NCBI RefSeq assembly: GCF_000315485.1
Contig: NZ_JH992940.1
Span: 538,654 to 602,653 of the forward strand
Length of the DNA stretch: 64,000 bases
Direction of reading: 5' to 3'
Source: Bacteroides oleiciplenus YIT 12058
GTDB lineage: Bacteria > Bacteroidota > Bacteroidia > Bacteroidales > Bacteroidaceae
How positions within the stretch are numbered: the first letter of the stretch is position 1; every line of letters begins with the position of its first letter. A program made the translations under genes and the position numbers. Of the stretch, positions 34,225-46,548 are shown piece after piece. The notes under the pieces were generated by a model. It had not been told where the DNA came from and ran no database searches. It saw nothing but the letters and a program-made list of their open reading frames with translations.

Positions 34225-35094
34225 ATGAGAATAATTCTATTTTTCACAGCATTGTTTATGTCAATTCTACTATCTGCTCAGAAACCCGTTGAGATACCTT
34301 TGTGGCCTAACGGGGCTCCAAATACAAACGGACTGACGGGTGACCAGGAAGACTTGGATGGCGGCCGCGTGGCCAACGTTGTCAATCCCACCATCACAGT
34401 CTATCGTCCGGCAAATCCCAACGGTATGACTATCCTTATGTGTCCGGGTGGCGGATATGCCCGTCTGGCCATGAATCATGAAGGCCATGATATGGCTTCC
34501 TGGTTCAACACACAGGGAATCACTTATGTTGTTCTGAAATACCGCATGCCGAACGGACATCGCGAAGTTCCTCTCTCTGATGCGGAACAAGCAATTCGCA
34601 TTATCCGCCAGCATGCCAAAGAATGGGGCATCAATCCGAACCGTGTAGGCGTTATGGGAGCATCGGCGGGCGGACATTTGGCAGCGTCACTCTCCACACT
34701 ATATGGCAGCGACGAAACGCGTCCGGATTTCCAGATTCTGCTTTACCCCGTTATCTCCATGATACCGGGTATCACTCACGGAGGTTCCCGCCAGAATCTT
34801 CTCGGCAATAATCCGACGAAGGAACTGGAAGCAGACTATTCACTGGAACGCCGTGTATCTCCCCGTTCTCCACAAGCTTTCATCGTACTCTCTGCGGATG
34901 ATGGTGCCGTGCCTCCTATGAATAGTATCGGCTACTTCCTTGCCCTAAACCAACAGAAAGTTCCCGTCTCCATGCACATCTACCCCATCGGCGGACATGG
35001 CTGGGGATTCCGTGACAATTTCACTTACAAACGCCAGTGGACGGAAGAACTGGAAAAGTGGTTGCGTGATGGACTGAAATTTGAGAAGAAATAA
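34225..35094 (+). CDS. Exported alpha/beta-hydrolase, carbohydrate acetylesterase-like
   Basis: A 289-residue protein with a signal peptide (residues 1-18, ending LLSAQ). It has the esterase features CPGGGYARLAMNHEG (oxyanion region), the nucleophile Ser147 in GASAGGH, and late Asp/His in VLSADDGAVPP and YPIGGHGWGFRDN. It resembles BD-FAE/Axe-type polysaccharide esterases. Together with the GH2 enzyme downstream, it likely deacylates a glycan before hydrolysis. Confidence 0.88.
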   Translation: MRIILFFTALFMSILLSAQKPVEIPLWPNGAPNTNGLTGDQEDLDGGRVANVVNPTITVYRPANPNGMTILMCPGGGYARLAMNHEGHDMASWFNTQGITYVVLKYRMPNGHREVPLSDAEQAIRIIRQHAKEWGINPNRVGVMGASAGGHLAASLSTLYGSDETRPDFQILLYPVISMIPGITHGGSRQNLLGNNPTKELEADYSLERRVSPRSPQAFIVLSADDGAVPPMNSIGYFLALNQQKVPVSMHIYPIGGHGWGFRDNFTYKRQWTEELEKWLRDGLKFEKK

Positions 35095-35106
35095 AAAACA
35101 TTATAG

Positions 35107-38325
<3,219 letters not shown>

Positions 38326-38354
38326 ATTTAATCTGTCCAACTTAAGGATTTATG

Positions 38355-38387
38355 AAAAGGATGTCGTACTTTTGCGACATCCTTTTT
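38355..38387 (+). terminator. Intrinsic terminator after the beta-galactosidase
   Basis: AAAAGGATGTCG (38355-38366) pairs with CGACATCCTTTT (38375-38386); T-run at the end. The loop consists of the promoter -7 element described next. Confidence 0.8.
38367..38374 (+). promoter_or_regulatory. Bacteroides-type promoter inside a terminator loop
   Basis: TACTTTTG matches TAnnTTTG, 37 bp before the ATG at 38412. It occupies exactly the loop of the preceding terminator. Confidence 0.6.
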
Positions 38388-38411
38388 ATTTATATTAAAA
38401 ACGAAAGAACA

Positions 38412-39197
38412 ATGAAAACAATGATTACACTCCTGTTCAGTGCACTTTGTGCGGCCACTGTCAATGCCCAAACAAATGACAATGAGAATGCCATGCTGAA
38501 CAATGGAATAAAATTTCTGGATATTCCTTACGTAGCGCATACGTTGGAAGTAACTGATGGTGAAGAAGAACTTATCATCAACTGTGATGAAGTGGACTGC
38601 ACCACTTTTGTAGAATATACTCTTGCCATGGCCCTCTCTCCTACTGAAGACGGTCAGGTAGCCGAAGGTGACTTCGCCGATAAGCTCCAGATGATCCGCT
38701 ATCGTGACGGAAAGATAAACGGTTATACTTCCCGTTTGCATTACATTGCAGACTGGGTGAACAATGGCGTTCGTAACGGTTTCCTGGAAGATTTAACCCC
38801 GACTTACAGTCCGCACACACAGAAGGTTGCTCTTTCTTATATGTCTTCTCATCCTGAGTTGTATAAGCAGTTGAGCAATTCTCCGCAGAATGTAGCCAAG
38901 ATGAAAGAGATTGAGAAATCATTGAATGGACAAGAGTTCCATTACATCCCGAAAGATAAGTTGCCGTTCAATGGCCTGCCTTGGATTAAGAATGGTGACA
39001 TTATTGCCATTACTACAAATACTCCGGGACTGGATGTGGCTCATATGGGTATTGCTTTCTATGTGGATGGCAAGCTGAGTTTGCTACATGCTTCTTCCAA
39101 AGAGAAGAAGGTGGTTGTTTCTAAAGTGGCTTTGGGACAGATGTTGCAGAATAATCCAAGTTGGACGGGAATACGGGTGCTGAGGATGAAGAAATAG
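38412..39197 (+). CDS. DUF1460 family, N-acetylmuramoyl-L-alanine amidase-like
   Basis: A 261-residue protein with a signal peptide (residues 1-20, ending VNAQ). It has the DUF1460 core: NCDEVDCTTFVEYTL (catalytic Cys), ADWVNNGVRNGFLED, then INTTPGLDVAHMGIAFY-like (NTPGLDVAHMGIAF, catalytic His) and LLHASSKEKKVVV. Family members are NlpC/P60-like amidases acting on peptidoglycan fragments. The ATG at 38412 starts the signal peptide; a frame from 38352 would begin inside the terminator. Monocistronic. Confidence 0.88.
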   Translation: MKTMITLLFSALCAATVNAQTNDNENAMLNNGIKFLDIPYVAHTLEVTDGEEELIINCDEVDCTTFVEYTLAMALSPTEDGQVAEGDFADKLQMIRYRDGKINGYTSRLHYIADWVNNGVRNGFLEDLTPTYSPHTQKVALSYMSSHPELYKQLSNSPQNVAKMKEIEKSLNGQEFHYIPKDKLPFNGLPWIKNGDIIAITTNTPGLDVAHMGIAFYVDGKLSLLHASSKEKKVVVSKVALGQMLQNNPSWTGIRVLRMKK

Positions 39198-39219
39198 CAT
39201 ATCCAATGTGGTATTATAA

Positions 39220-39258
39220 AAAGGCGATGGAAAATTATACTCTCCATCGCCTTTCTTT
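39220..39258. terminator. Bidirectional terminator between convergent genes
   Basis: AAAGGCGATGGA (39220-39231) pairs with TCCATCGCCTTT (39243-39254), with A-rich and T-rich flanks. It serves the DUF1460 gene and the AAA gene on the opposite strand. Confidence 0.8.
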
Positions 39259-39261
39259 ATT

Positions 39262-40827
39262 CTACGCCTCTACGACAATATATTCATCAATATTTCGCGT
39301 CTCCTTGCTAAAGTTCACGCCGACTTTCACTAATTTCCTACCATCCAACATGTAAGGAATCAAATATCCCTTTTCACCTATTTGCTTCAAAGCAGCTTCG
39401 GCGGTACCATCCAATTTAAACTCAAAAACATAAATAGCTGTAGGAGTATGAACCACCGCGTCGGCACGGCCACGACTACTACGCACTTCAGATTGGATGA
39501 ACTGTCCCAACAAAGTAAACACTACATGGAAAATAGCCTGATAATGACGTTCTGTATCATCATTCAACTCATACGGAATCCCAGAAAAGAATATCTTCAG
39601 ACGTTCCATGAATGCTTCCACATCACCACTCTTCAATTCACGCATGAATTTGGCAATATGAAAACCGGTCTCATCATCAGTGACCTTGGTATAAAAAGGA
39701 ACCAGAAAGTTGAGAAAGCCATAACGCACTTCATCATTGGGGAATTGAAGCGTATAAAGGCAAACCTCCTTATCATAGGCTTTTATTGTCAAGTAACCGC
39801 TTTGATAAATCATAGGCAGAGGATTATTTGCCTCCGCACGATATTCCGAGAAAGCAGAGGCAGTAACTTCCACCCCATTCAACAAAAGGCGGAGATCATA
39901 GTCACTCTGTTTCAACAAATCTACTAAATAGGTGGGAGTACCTGTCTGAAACCAGAAGTTACCGAAATTCAATTTCTGGAATACATTCAGAAGGCTGAAA
40001 GGGTTAAAAAGTCCCACCGAAGTATCTTCACAAAAATGATAACCGTCATATTTTTTTGCCAAACGAAAGACAGTTTCTTCAAAAGTAAGTTCTTCATTCT
40101 CACCCAACTGTTTTATTTCCGGACCGAATGTTCTTATAAGTTCATCTTGTGTAATACCGCACAAAGCATTATACGCTCTGTCCATGCTTATATCGTTCAG
40201 TTGATTCAAGTCACTGAACACGCTTACTTGGGCAAACTTAGTTACTCCAGTCAGGAAAACAAAACGAAGATAGCGGTCAGCACTCTTCAAAACACCATAG
40301 AATGCTTTTAATATTTTCCGATACTCATCCAGCAAGTTCTCATCCAAGACGGCTTGAAGCAACGGCTTGTCATACTCATCAATCAAGACAACCACCTGCT
40401 TTCCTGTCTGTATACATGCCTGCTCTATTACATAAGCAAAACGTTCTTCCGGACTACGATCTTTTTTCTCTGAGCCATAGAGTAATTCCCACTTTTCCAA
40501 ATACTGATTAAGCATAGCTACCAAATCAGCAGCAATCTCATATTTCCGGGCATTCAAGTCAAGATGTAGTACAGGATATTGTTCCCATTCGGTTTCTAAC
40601 CTTTCAATGGCCAAACCTTGGAACAAGTCTTTACGCCCTTGAAAATAAGCTTCAAAAGTGGAGAGAAGCAGACTCTTGCCAAATCGACGCGGACGGCTTA
40701 GGAAATAAGGTTTACCCACATTTGCAATTTGATGAACCATAGCCGTTTTATCTACATAAAGATAACCATCTCTACGTATTTCCTCAAAAGTCTGTATGCC
40801 TATCGGCAGTTTACGTATCTGTTCCAT
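39262..40827 (-). CDS. AAA-ATPase / PD-(D/E)XK nuclease-like protein (DUF1703 type)
   Basis: A 521-residue protein of a family abundant in Bacteroides and Fusobacteria. The N-terminal AAA-like part begins LPIGIQTFEEIRRDGYLYVDKT and has a P-loop variant PRRFGKSLLLS (about 43-53) and the Walker B VVVLIDEYDKPLL (about 148-160). The C-terminal part has the nuclease-like motif RGRADAVVHTPTAIYVFEFKLDG. Role is unknown; relatives are often multicopy and variable, suggesting a mobile or defence-linked function. It has its own promoter and is not part of the capsule operon. Confidence 0.88.
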   Translation of the reverse strand: MEQIRKLPIGIQTFEEIRRDGYLYVDKTAMVHQIANVGKPYFLSRPRRFGKSLLLSTFEAYFQGRKDLFQGLAIERLETEWEQYPVLHLDLNARKYEIAADLVAMLNQYLEKWELLYGSEKKDRSPEERFAYVIEQACIQTGKQVVVLIDEYDKPLLQAVLDENLLDEYRKILKAFYGVLKSADRYLRFVFLTGVTKFAQVSVFSDLNQLNDISMDRAYNALCGITQDELIRTFGPEIKQLGENEELTFEETVFRLAKKYDGYHFCEDTSVGLFNPFSLLNVFQKLNFGNFWFQTGTPTYLVDLLKQSDYDLRLLLNGVEVTASAFSEYRAEANNPLPMIYQSGYLTIKAYDKEVCLYTLQFPNDEVRYGFLNFLVPFYTKVTDDETGFHIAKFMRELKSGDVEAFMERLKIFFSGIPYELNDDTERHYQAIFHVVFTLLGQFIQSEVRSSRGRADAVVHTPTAIYVFEFKLDGTAEAALKQIGEKGYLIPYMLDGRKLVKVGVNFSKETRNIDEYIVVEA

Positions 40828-40852
40828 TTACTAAAGCCTAATTGGTGTATGA

Positions 40853-40860
40853 CAAAGGTA
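40853..40860 (-). promoter_or_regulatory. Bacteroides-type promoter for the AAA/nuclease-like gene
   Basis: The minus strand reads TACCTTTG, 25 bp before the ATG at 40827. Confidence 0.75.
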
Positions 40861-40978
40861 CTATTTATATTTCAAAAACAAGATGAAAGCCGATGAAGAT
40901 TTCACGATATACACAAGAACTCATGCAAGTATTTATTTCCATAATCCGACATCCCGTAAGGATATGTATTCCCTGAAG

Positions 40979-41010
40979 CAAAGAAAACAGCCCGTTGGGA
41001 GCTGTTTTCT
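40979..41010 (-). terminator. Terminator at the end of the capsule operon
   Basis: AGAAAACAGC (41010 downward, minus strand) pairs with GCTGTTTTCT; the T-rich side is followed by ttgc. It lies about 95 bp after the last capsule gene. The rest of the 277-bp gap holds only the AAA-gene promoter. Confidence 0.7.
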
Positions 41011-41104
41011 ATAATGAGTTTATTACTTATTGCCTCACCCACACTTTTATCTTTTCCATACATAGTATGGGATGAACAACCATTTCAATATTCCCAATAT
41101 TCTT

Positions 41105-42028
41105 TTACACATACAGATACTCCCATATTCGTTCTGCAATCTTTTCCGCACTCATACCATATTCATTCCTCAGATACTTCTGAGTACCTACAATGCAGGA
41201 ATAGGTATCATTCAATCCTATCTTTATCTGTACCGCTCTGTTTCCAGACATCTCACTCAGCACTTCAGCTACGGCACTGCCAAATCCACCTATGATATTA
41301 TGCTCCTCTACGGTTACAATCAAATCATATTCTTTTGCACAAGCCCGAATAAGTTCCCTATCAATAGGCTTCACAGTAGGGAAAGTGTATAATGCCGGAT
41401 AAATACCTCTATCATTCAGTAATTCAACTGCGCCGAGTGCTTCATCAAAAATTCCTCCTGTAGAGAAAACCACAACCCGGTTTCCTTCTTTTATCTGAAT
41501 AGCTTTGCCTATACGAAAATCAGAAATAGACTCATGTATCTTCTGTTCCCCTCCCCTGCCAAGTCTCAGATAACAAGTGCCCTGATGTTCATAAATAGCC
41601 CGCGTACAGGCAGCAGCTTCCGTTAAATCTCCCGGCGCCATAACAACCACCGAAGGCAAGGCGCGCATAATGGCTAAGTCCTCCGTAGCATGATGGCTCA
41701 TTCCCAAAGAACCATATACAAAGCCGCCACCCACACATACAATCTTTACATTAGCATCATGATAAGCACAGTCATTTCTGATCTGTTCCAGGCAGCGCAA
41801 TGTCGGAAAATTACCGATGGAGTAAGTGAATACTTTTTTTCCGGACAAAGCCAGTCCGGCAGCAATGCCTGTCATATTCTGCTCTGCAATGCCTATGTTG
41901 GTGAACTGCTCAGGCAATTGTTCCCAATAAGGTTTCAATACTCCAAAACCTAAATCACCCGTCAACAGATGGACGTCTTTATCAGCCTTGGCAATCTCGA
42001 TTAATGTCTTTACAAATGTATCTCTCAT
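41105..42028 (-). CDS. Transketolase C-terminal half (pyrimidine-binding and C-terminal domains)
   Basis: A 307-residue protein corresponding to the second half of transketolase. It has TGDLGFGVL, the catalytic-type glutamate in GIAEQNMTGIAAGLALSG, and a C-terminal regulatory domain (ALYTFPTVKPID, VTVEEHNIIGGFG). It pairs with the N-terminal half encoded upstream (4-bp overlap) to make a two-subunit enzyme. Split transketolases occur in capsule and secondary-metabolite clusters, where they move two-carbon ketol units to unusual acceptors. Last gene of the capsule operon. Confidence 0.9.
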   Translation of the reverse strand: MRDTFVKTLIEIAKADKDVHLLTGDLGFGVLKPYWEQLPEQFTNIGIAEQNMTGIAAGLALSGKKVFTYSIGNFPTLRCLEQIRNDCAYHDANVKIVCVGGGFVYGSLGMSHHATEDLAIMRALPSVVVMAPGDLTEAAACTRAIYEHQGTCYLRLGRGGEQKIHESISDFRIGKAIQIKEGNRVVVFSTGGIFDEALGAVELLNDRGIYPALYTFPTVKPIDRELIRACAKEYDLIVTVEEHNIIGGFGSAVAEVLSEMSGNRAVQIKIGLNDTYSCIVGTQKYLRNEYGMSAEKIAERIWEYLYV

Positions 42029-42834
42029 GGCTTCTGTTCCTCCAACTCTCTAACGGCAGCCTCATATTCTTCTCCCTGCGGAGTACGGTAATGCCACAAT
42101 ATGTTATTTTCCATAAATGATATACCTTTCCCTTTAATGGTATTTGCCAGAATCAGCTTCGGGTTTCCATTCGTAAAGGTGGTGTGGAATGCATTCCTCA
42201 ATTCATCATGATTATGCCCGTCAATACTCAACACATTATAACCGAAACTCTCAAACTTCTTATCCAACGGAGCCAGAGACAAAGTATCTTCGCAAAAAGT
42301 AAGACTTTGCATCTTGTTGTAGTCCACTATCACCGTCAGATTATCCAGCCTATGATGATGGGCAAACATGGAAGCTTCCCACACCGAACCTTCATCACAC
42401 TCTCCATCTCCCATCACCACATATATATGATAATCCTTGTGCTCTATCTTTGCATCCAATGCCATTCCCACAGCTACCGGAAGCCCATGCCCTAACGAAC
42501 CGGTAGAAAATTCCACTCCAGGAACACCTTTGTGCGATACATGGCCCGACAGACGACTACCGTCAGCATAATGTGTAGCCAATTCATCAGTAGAAAAGAA
42601 CCCTCTTTCCGCAAGTGCCGCATAGATAGCTGCACCTGCATGGCCCTTACTTAAAATCAACCGGTCACGGTCCTCTTTTTGGGGATTCTGCGGATCTACA
42701 TTCAGTATATCCGTATATAATACGGCAATGATATCCGATACGGATAAGATTGCACCAACATGGGAGCCACGGGAGATATGAGTCATTTCTACGCCATGAC
42801 GCTTGATCTTCCAGGCTAATTCTTCACTATTCAT
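42025..42834 (-). CDS. Transketolase N-terminal half (TPP-binding domain)
   Basis: A 269-residue protein with the thiamine-diphosphate motif GDGECDEGSVWEASMFA, ending in NLTVIVDYN (GDG-X(about 27)-N). It also has the early SRGSHVGAILSVSDIIAVLY and the GSLGHGLPVAVGMALDAK loop. It forms a complex with the C-terminal half encoded by the next gene (4-bp overlap). The presence in a polysaccharide operon suggests synthesis of a sugar precursor. Confidence 0.9.
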   Translation of the reverse strand: MNSEELAWKIKRHGVEMTHISRGSHVGAILSVSDIIAVLYTDILNVDPQNPQKEDRDRLILSKGHAGAAIYAALAERGFFSTDELATHYADGSRLSGHVSHKGVPGVEFSTGSLGHGLPVAVGMALDAKIEHKDYHIYVVMGDGECDEGSVWEASMFAHHHRLDNLTVIVDYNKMQSLTFCEDTLSLAPLDKKFESFGYNVLSIDGHNHDELRNAFHTTFTNGNPKLILANTIKGKGISFMENNILWHYRTPQGEEYEAAVRELEEQKP

Positions 42835-42837
42835 ACA

Positions 42838-43830
42838 TTAAGCTCCTATTATCAACGATAATTTATTTGTTTTCAAATACTTCTCTACAAACTTCACAAT
42901 TCGGATAATCAATAACGGGACAATAATTCCAGCTATGAACATAAAAAACATGCAAACTAACACATTCCAATGCAAAAACTTATTTGTTACAATTTCCACT
43001 ATTGCTTGTGCCGGCCATGAAAGTATATAGATTGCATAGGTTTTCCCAACCATACTTTTAAACAAACGCATATTTTCTAAAGGAAAATTTCTGCAGCAAC
43101 CTATTAAAAAAATCGCCATGCCAATAACAATAAAAGGCTTTTCTATTCCTCCCAACTTGTAATTATATAGCATTATAGCCAATGGTAGTCCCAAAATAGA
43201 ATAAAATAAGGGGAGCTTCCATTGCTGAAAATTCATTTGGGAAATCGTAAAACCAAACATATACCAAAAGAGGAAAGCACAAATGTCACTTACCGAAAAC
43301 CAGCCTGTCATGTAGGGAGAAAGATAGGTTAATCCTAACAATATTCCTAAAGACAAACTATAAACTATTTTATTTCTATCATATAATCGAATAAAGAACA
43401 GTGCTATTATCTGTATCCCAAAGAGCATTGGCAAAAACCAAAAATGTCCCCATATACCATCTCGGGGAACAAGTAGAGTACGAATAAAAAAGACACATAT
43501 ATTACCTTGTTCGGGCATTGCATCATTTATATAAGATGCAGCAACTATTTTAGGAAATAACCCTATTAAAGAAATAACAAAATAGGGTACAAGTAATTTA
43601 AGTGCTCTATTTTTCAAATAGATATTCACTCCATATTTATTATATCCTTTACTATAGCCACAGAGAAAACCTGAAATAATAACAAAAAAAGCCATATGAA
43701 AAGAATACAAAAATTGTTTTCCCCAAAGCAAACTATCAGGAAATTCGACACCAAAAGGGTATGAATGCCCCCAAATAACCAATATACAGCCTATTGTCTG
43801 CGATGTAGTAAGCCACAGTAATTTATTCAT
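42838..43830 (-). CDS. Acyltransferase family 3 membrane protein
   Basis: A 330-residue protein with about 10 predicted membrane helices. The N-terminal ILVIWGHSYPFG holds the family histidine, and AFFVIISGFLCGYSKG follows. Such proteins O-acetylate surface polysaccharides. It overlaps the aldo/keto reductase by 8 bp and precedes the transketolase pair by 3 bp. Confidence 0.85.
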   Translation of the reverse strand: MNKLLWLTTSQTIGCILVIWGHSYPFGVEFPDSLLWGKQFLYSFHMAFFVIISGFLCGYSKGYNKYGVNIYLKNRALKLLVPYFVISLIGLFPKIVAASYINDAMPEQGNICVFFIRTLLVPRDGIWGHFWFLPMLFGIQIIALFFIRLYDRNKIVYSLSLGILLGLTYLSPYMTGWFSVSDICAFLFWYMFGFTISQMNFQQWKLPLFYSILGLPLAIMLYNYKLGGIEKPFIVIGMAIFLIGCCRNFPLENMRLFKSMVGKTYAIYILSWPAQAIVEIVTNKFLHWNVLVCMFFMFIAGIIVPLLIIRIVKFVEKYLKTNKLSLIIGA

Positions 43831-44770
43831 TTTTATCTTTGGATATCATTAATAATTTCCCAATTTGTTCCTCATTTAAACAGAACTTTACTGCTTCTAA
43901 ATTTGAAGTTAGCTGTCGTTCATTTTTTATACCAACCAGTACTATACTTTCTTTTATATAATCCAATATAAATCTAATGGCAACAGCAGCAACAGAATGT
44001 CCGATAGAAGTAGCTATTTGTTTTAAGACCTCCACTATCTCCAGATTATGAAGTAATTTATCACCATGGAAATTCACATAAATATCTCTTGAGCGTCTGT
44101 CGTCTTTACCAAAACAAGTATCTTTTCCATACTTTCCCGTTAAGATACCTTGCCCCAAACTCCCCCATGTCATGGGAGTCAAAGACAATGTATGCTGTAC
44201 ACCTTGTATGATTGCTTCATTCTTACGGGTAGCCAGACTATACTCATCTTGAAAGGAAACAAAATAGTCCCGATATGGAATCAATTCCGAAATATCATCC
44301 ACCGTTACATTCGACAAACCGAAATATCTGATTTTTCCCTTCTTTTGTAAATCCTGCAAAGACTGCACAATATCACCAATAGGAGTTTTTCCATCCCGAT
44401 AGTGTACTTGATAAAGATCGATGTAATCTGTATTTAAACGCTGCAAACTTGCATCAACCGCTTTATTGATCCATTCCCTTGAGTTATCATAGAATGTCTT
44501 TCCATTCTCTATACGAACACCAAATTTGGATGCAATCACCACATCTTTTCGGCGTTCTGCCAAAGCCTGACCTAAAGTTTTTTCCGATGAGCCTAAACCA
44601 TAAACATCTGCCGTATCAAACATTGTTATACCATTATCTACAGCTATCTGTACTGTACGGACCAGTTCTGCATGATCCACAGCTCCCCATCCATATTCTC
44701 CAAGCGGACACCCTCCCATACACAACCGGGAAACCTTTAAATCGGAATGTGCTAAAGTTATAGATTCCAT
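43823..44770 (-). CDS. Aldo/keto reductase
   Basis: A 315-residue NADPH-dependent aldo/keto reductase: MFDTADVYGLGSSEKTLG (active-site Asp/Tyr), VIASKFGV (Lys), YIDLYQVHY (His) and a C-terminal VLVGIKNERQL cofactor segment. The ATG at 44770 follows the stop codon of the sugar transferase by one base, so it is translationally coupled; a longer frame from 44806 overlaps that gene. It probably reduces a keto-sugar or ketose made for the capsule. Confidence 0.88.
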   Translation of the reverse strand: MESITLAHSDLKVSRLCMGGCPLGEYGWGAVDHAELVRTVQIAVDNGITMFDTADVYGLGSSEKTLGQALAERRKDVVIASKFGVRIENGKTFYDNSREWINKAVDASLQRLNTDYIDLYQVHYRDGKTPIGDIVQSLQDLQKKGKIRYFGLSNVTVDDISELIPYRDYFVSFQDEYSLATRKNEAIIQGVQHTLSLTPMTWGSLGQGILTGKYGKDTCFGKDDRRSRDIYVNFHGDKLLHNLEIVEVLKQIATSIGHSVAAVAIRFILDYIKESIVLVGIKNERQLTSNLEAVKFCLNEEQIGKLLMISKDKNE

Positions 44771-44771
44771 C

Positions 44772-45413
44772 TTATTTAAATAATTTGAATATTTTCTTGA
44801 ATACACCCCATATTGTCAGGAAAAACAGTTTAGCATCTAAACTAAAAGACTGTTTGTCTACATATTCCAATCTTAATAAGTTTTTATTATGAAGCACATG
44901 TTTTTCATAATACTCATCCGCATTTACTGCTCCCACCACTTCATCTAACGAAATGTACTTCAATGAACTAATATCAGTAATACCCGGTCTGACAGATAAG
45001 ATGCGTTTTTCCTCCTCTGTGTATTTAGATGTATATGCCAATACTTCCGGACGAGGACCGACAAAACTCATATCTCCTTTAATGATATTAATCAATTGTG
45101 GCAATTCATCCAACTTCGTTTTACGGAGTATTTTTCCAACCCTCGTTATTCTGGGATCATTCAAAGCAGTAGTATTGCCCCCTATCTTATCAGCATTCAC
45201 TACCATAGTTCTGAATTTCAGTATTTTGAAAGGGATATCGTGATAACCACCGCGTAAGGCTTGGTAGAAAATAGGACCGGAGGAATTGAATTTGATAGTC
45301 AAGCCTATAAATAAATAGATTGGCAGTAATAATAGGAAAGACAGCAACGCTATTACTAAATCAAATGACCGTTTTATATATCTATTATATATTTCTTTTT
45401 TGGTATTTGTCAT
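44772..45413 (-). CDS. Initiating sugar-phosphate transferase (undecaprenyl-phosphate glycosyl-1-P transferase)
   Basis: A 213-residue bacterial sugar transferase. One N-terminal membrane helix (about 16-38) is followed by the catalytic domain with FKILKFRTM, DELPQLINIIKGDMSFVGPRPE, and RPGITDISSL. It transfers the first sugar phosphate to the lipid carrier, starting each capsule repeat unit. It overlaps the upstream glycosyltransferase by 29 bp. Confidence 0.93.
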   Translation of the reverse strand: MTNTKKEIYNRYIKRSFDLVIALLSFLLLLPIYLFIGLTIKFNSSGPIFYQALRGGYHDIPFKILKFRTMVVNADKIGGNTTALNDPRITRVGKILRKTKLDELPQLINIIKGDMSFVGPRPEVLAYTSKYTEEEKRILSVRPGITDISSLKYISLDEVVGAVNADEYYEKHVLHNKNLLRLEYVDKQSFSLDAKLFFLTIWGVFKKIFKLFK

Positions 45414-46548
45414 AAATATAAAAAGTCTCTTTTATCACCGACTGTATTGAAAAATCCCTCTCTGCCATTTTTCTTGAATTCCGTCCAAAAAGTTCCCGCT
45501 TTTCAAAATCAAATATTAGCTTTCTCAAAGCATCAGCCAAAAGTACCGAATCTTTTATTGGAACTAAATAACCATTATACCCCTCAACCACACATTCCCG
45601 GCATCCAACAGCATTGGTCGTAACAATAGGACGTCCCACCGCACAAGCTTCAATTAGAGCTTTAGGCAGTCCTTCTCTATAAGAAGGCAGTACAACAATA
45701 TCACAATCAGCATAGATGGGAAACATTTTTTTCTGATAACCAATCCATTCTATATATCCGGATTCCAAAAGCAAACGTAACTTCTCTTCTTTTAGAACAG
45801 CCGGATTATCATTATCGCAACTACCTGCTAATACAAACACCGCTTTCCCCTTAACCACTTCTCTTATTGATTTTGCAGCCTCAATAAGTTCAATTATACC
45901 CTTATCTAATAAAATCCGGGAAGGGAAAAGTATTTTAAGTTGCTCTTTCCGAACAAGTTTCACATAATGATACTCATCTAAATCAACTCCGGATCCTTTA
46001 ATCAAATAAAGATTGGCATCATTTGTCAATTTAAGGTTTCTGATCATCTGCATATCATCCGGGTTCTGAAGAATGAAAGAAAAGCTTTTAGCCTTCAGGA
46101 TCGTTCGAATAAGTAATCGTATCAAACGCTGCAAAAATCCATCCCGTCCATCCGTAAAACAATACCCTAAACCATTTATCGCATTGACAACATGATAATT
46201 TCCAGATAAACGTGCCGCCAATGAACCCAATAAAGTTATTTTCAAATTAACATTATGAATAATATCCGGTTTATACATCTTGAAATACTTATAAAGAAGA
46301 AATAAGCACTTCATTTCTTGCAATACAGTTCCTTTTCCTCTTACAAAAGGAATATGCAAGCAATGTATACCCAATTGCTCAAGTTCTTCCCTACAACCAG
46401 TGTCAGCAGCAAGAAGAAATACTTCATCACCATTTTCAATTCCATGCAGAGCTAATGGCAACCGGTGAGACATAAATCCCCAATCAACGCTCGCTACATA
46501 AAAGATTCTTCTGCAACGGGAATATTTATCACAATCTGCCATCAACAT
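45385..46548 (-). CDS. Glycosyltransferase family 4
   Basis: A 387-residue GT-B glycosyltransferase with a PDIIHNVNLKITLLGS acceptor region and the donor-site motif VLPSYREGLPKALIEACAVGRPIVTT. It adds one sugar to the lipid-linked repeat unit. Donor unknown. It overlaps the dehydrogenase gene by 20 bp and the sugar transferase gene by 29 bp. Confidence 0.88.
   Translation of the reverse strand: MLMADCDKYSRCRRIFYVASVDWGFMSHRLPLALHGIENGDEVFLLAADTGCREELEQLGIHCLHIPFVRGKGTVLQEMKCLFLLYKYFKMYKPDIIHNVNLKITLLGSLAARLSGNYHVVNAINGLGYCFTDGRDGFLQRLIRLLIRTILKAKSFSFILQNPDDMQMIRNLKLTNDANLYLIKGSGVDLDEYHYVKLVRKEQLKILFPSRILLDKGIIELIEAAKSIREVVKGKAVFVLAGSCDNDNPAVLKEEKLRLLLESGYIEWIGYQKKMFPIYADCDIVVLPSYREGLPKALIEACAVGRPIVTTNAVGCRECVVEGYNGYLVPIKDSVLLADALRKLIFDFEKRELFGRNSRKMAERDFSIQSVIKETFYIYDKYQKRNI

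Noticed and set aside
39262..40827. Transposase or integrase
   Set aside because: The motifs are those of an AAA-like ATPase with PD-(D/E)XK-type C-terminus, and no terminal inverted repeats or target duplications are visible.
41014..41392. Small plus-strand frames at the end of the capsule operon
   Set aside because: They mirror the transketolase C-terminal gene on the opposite strand and have no homology features.
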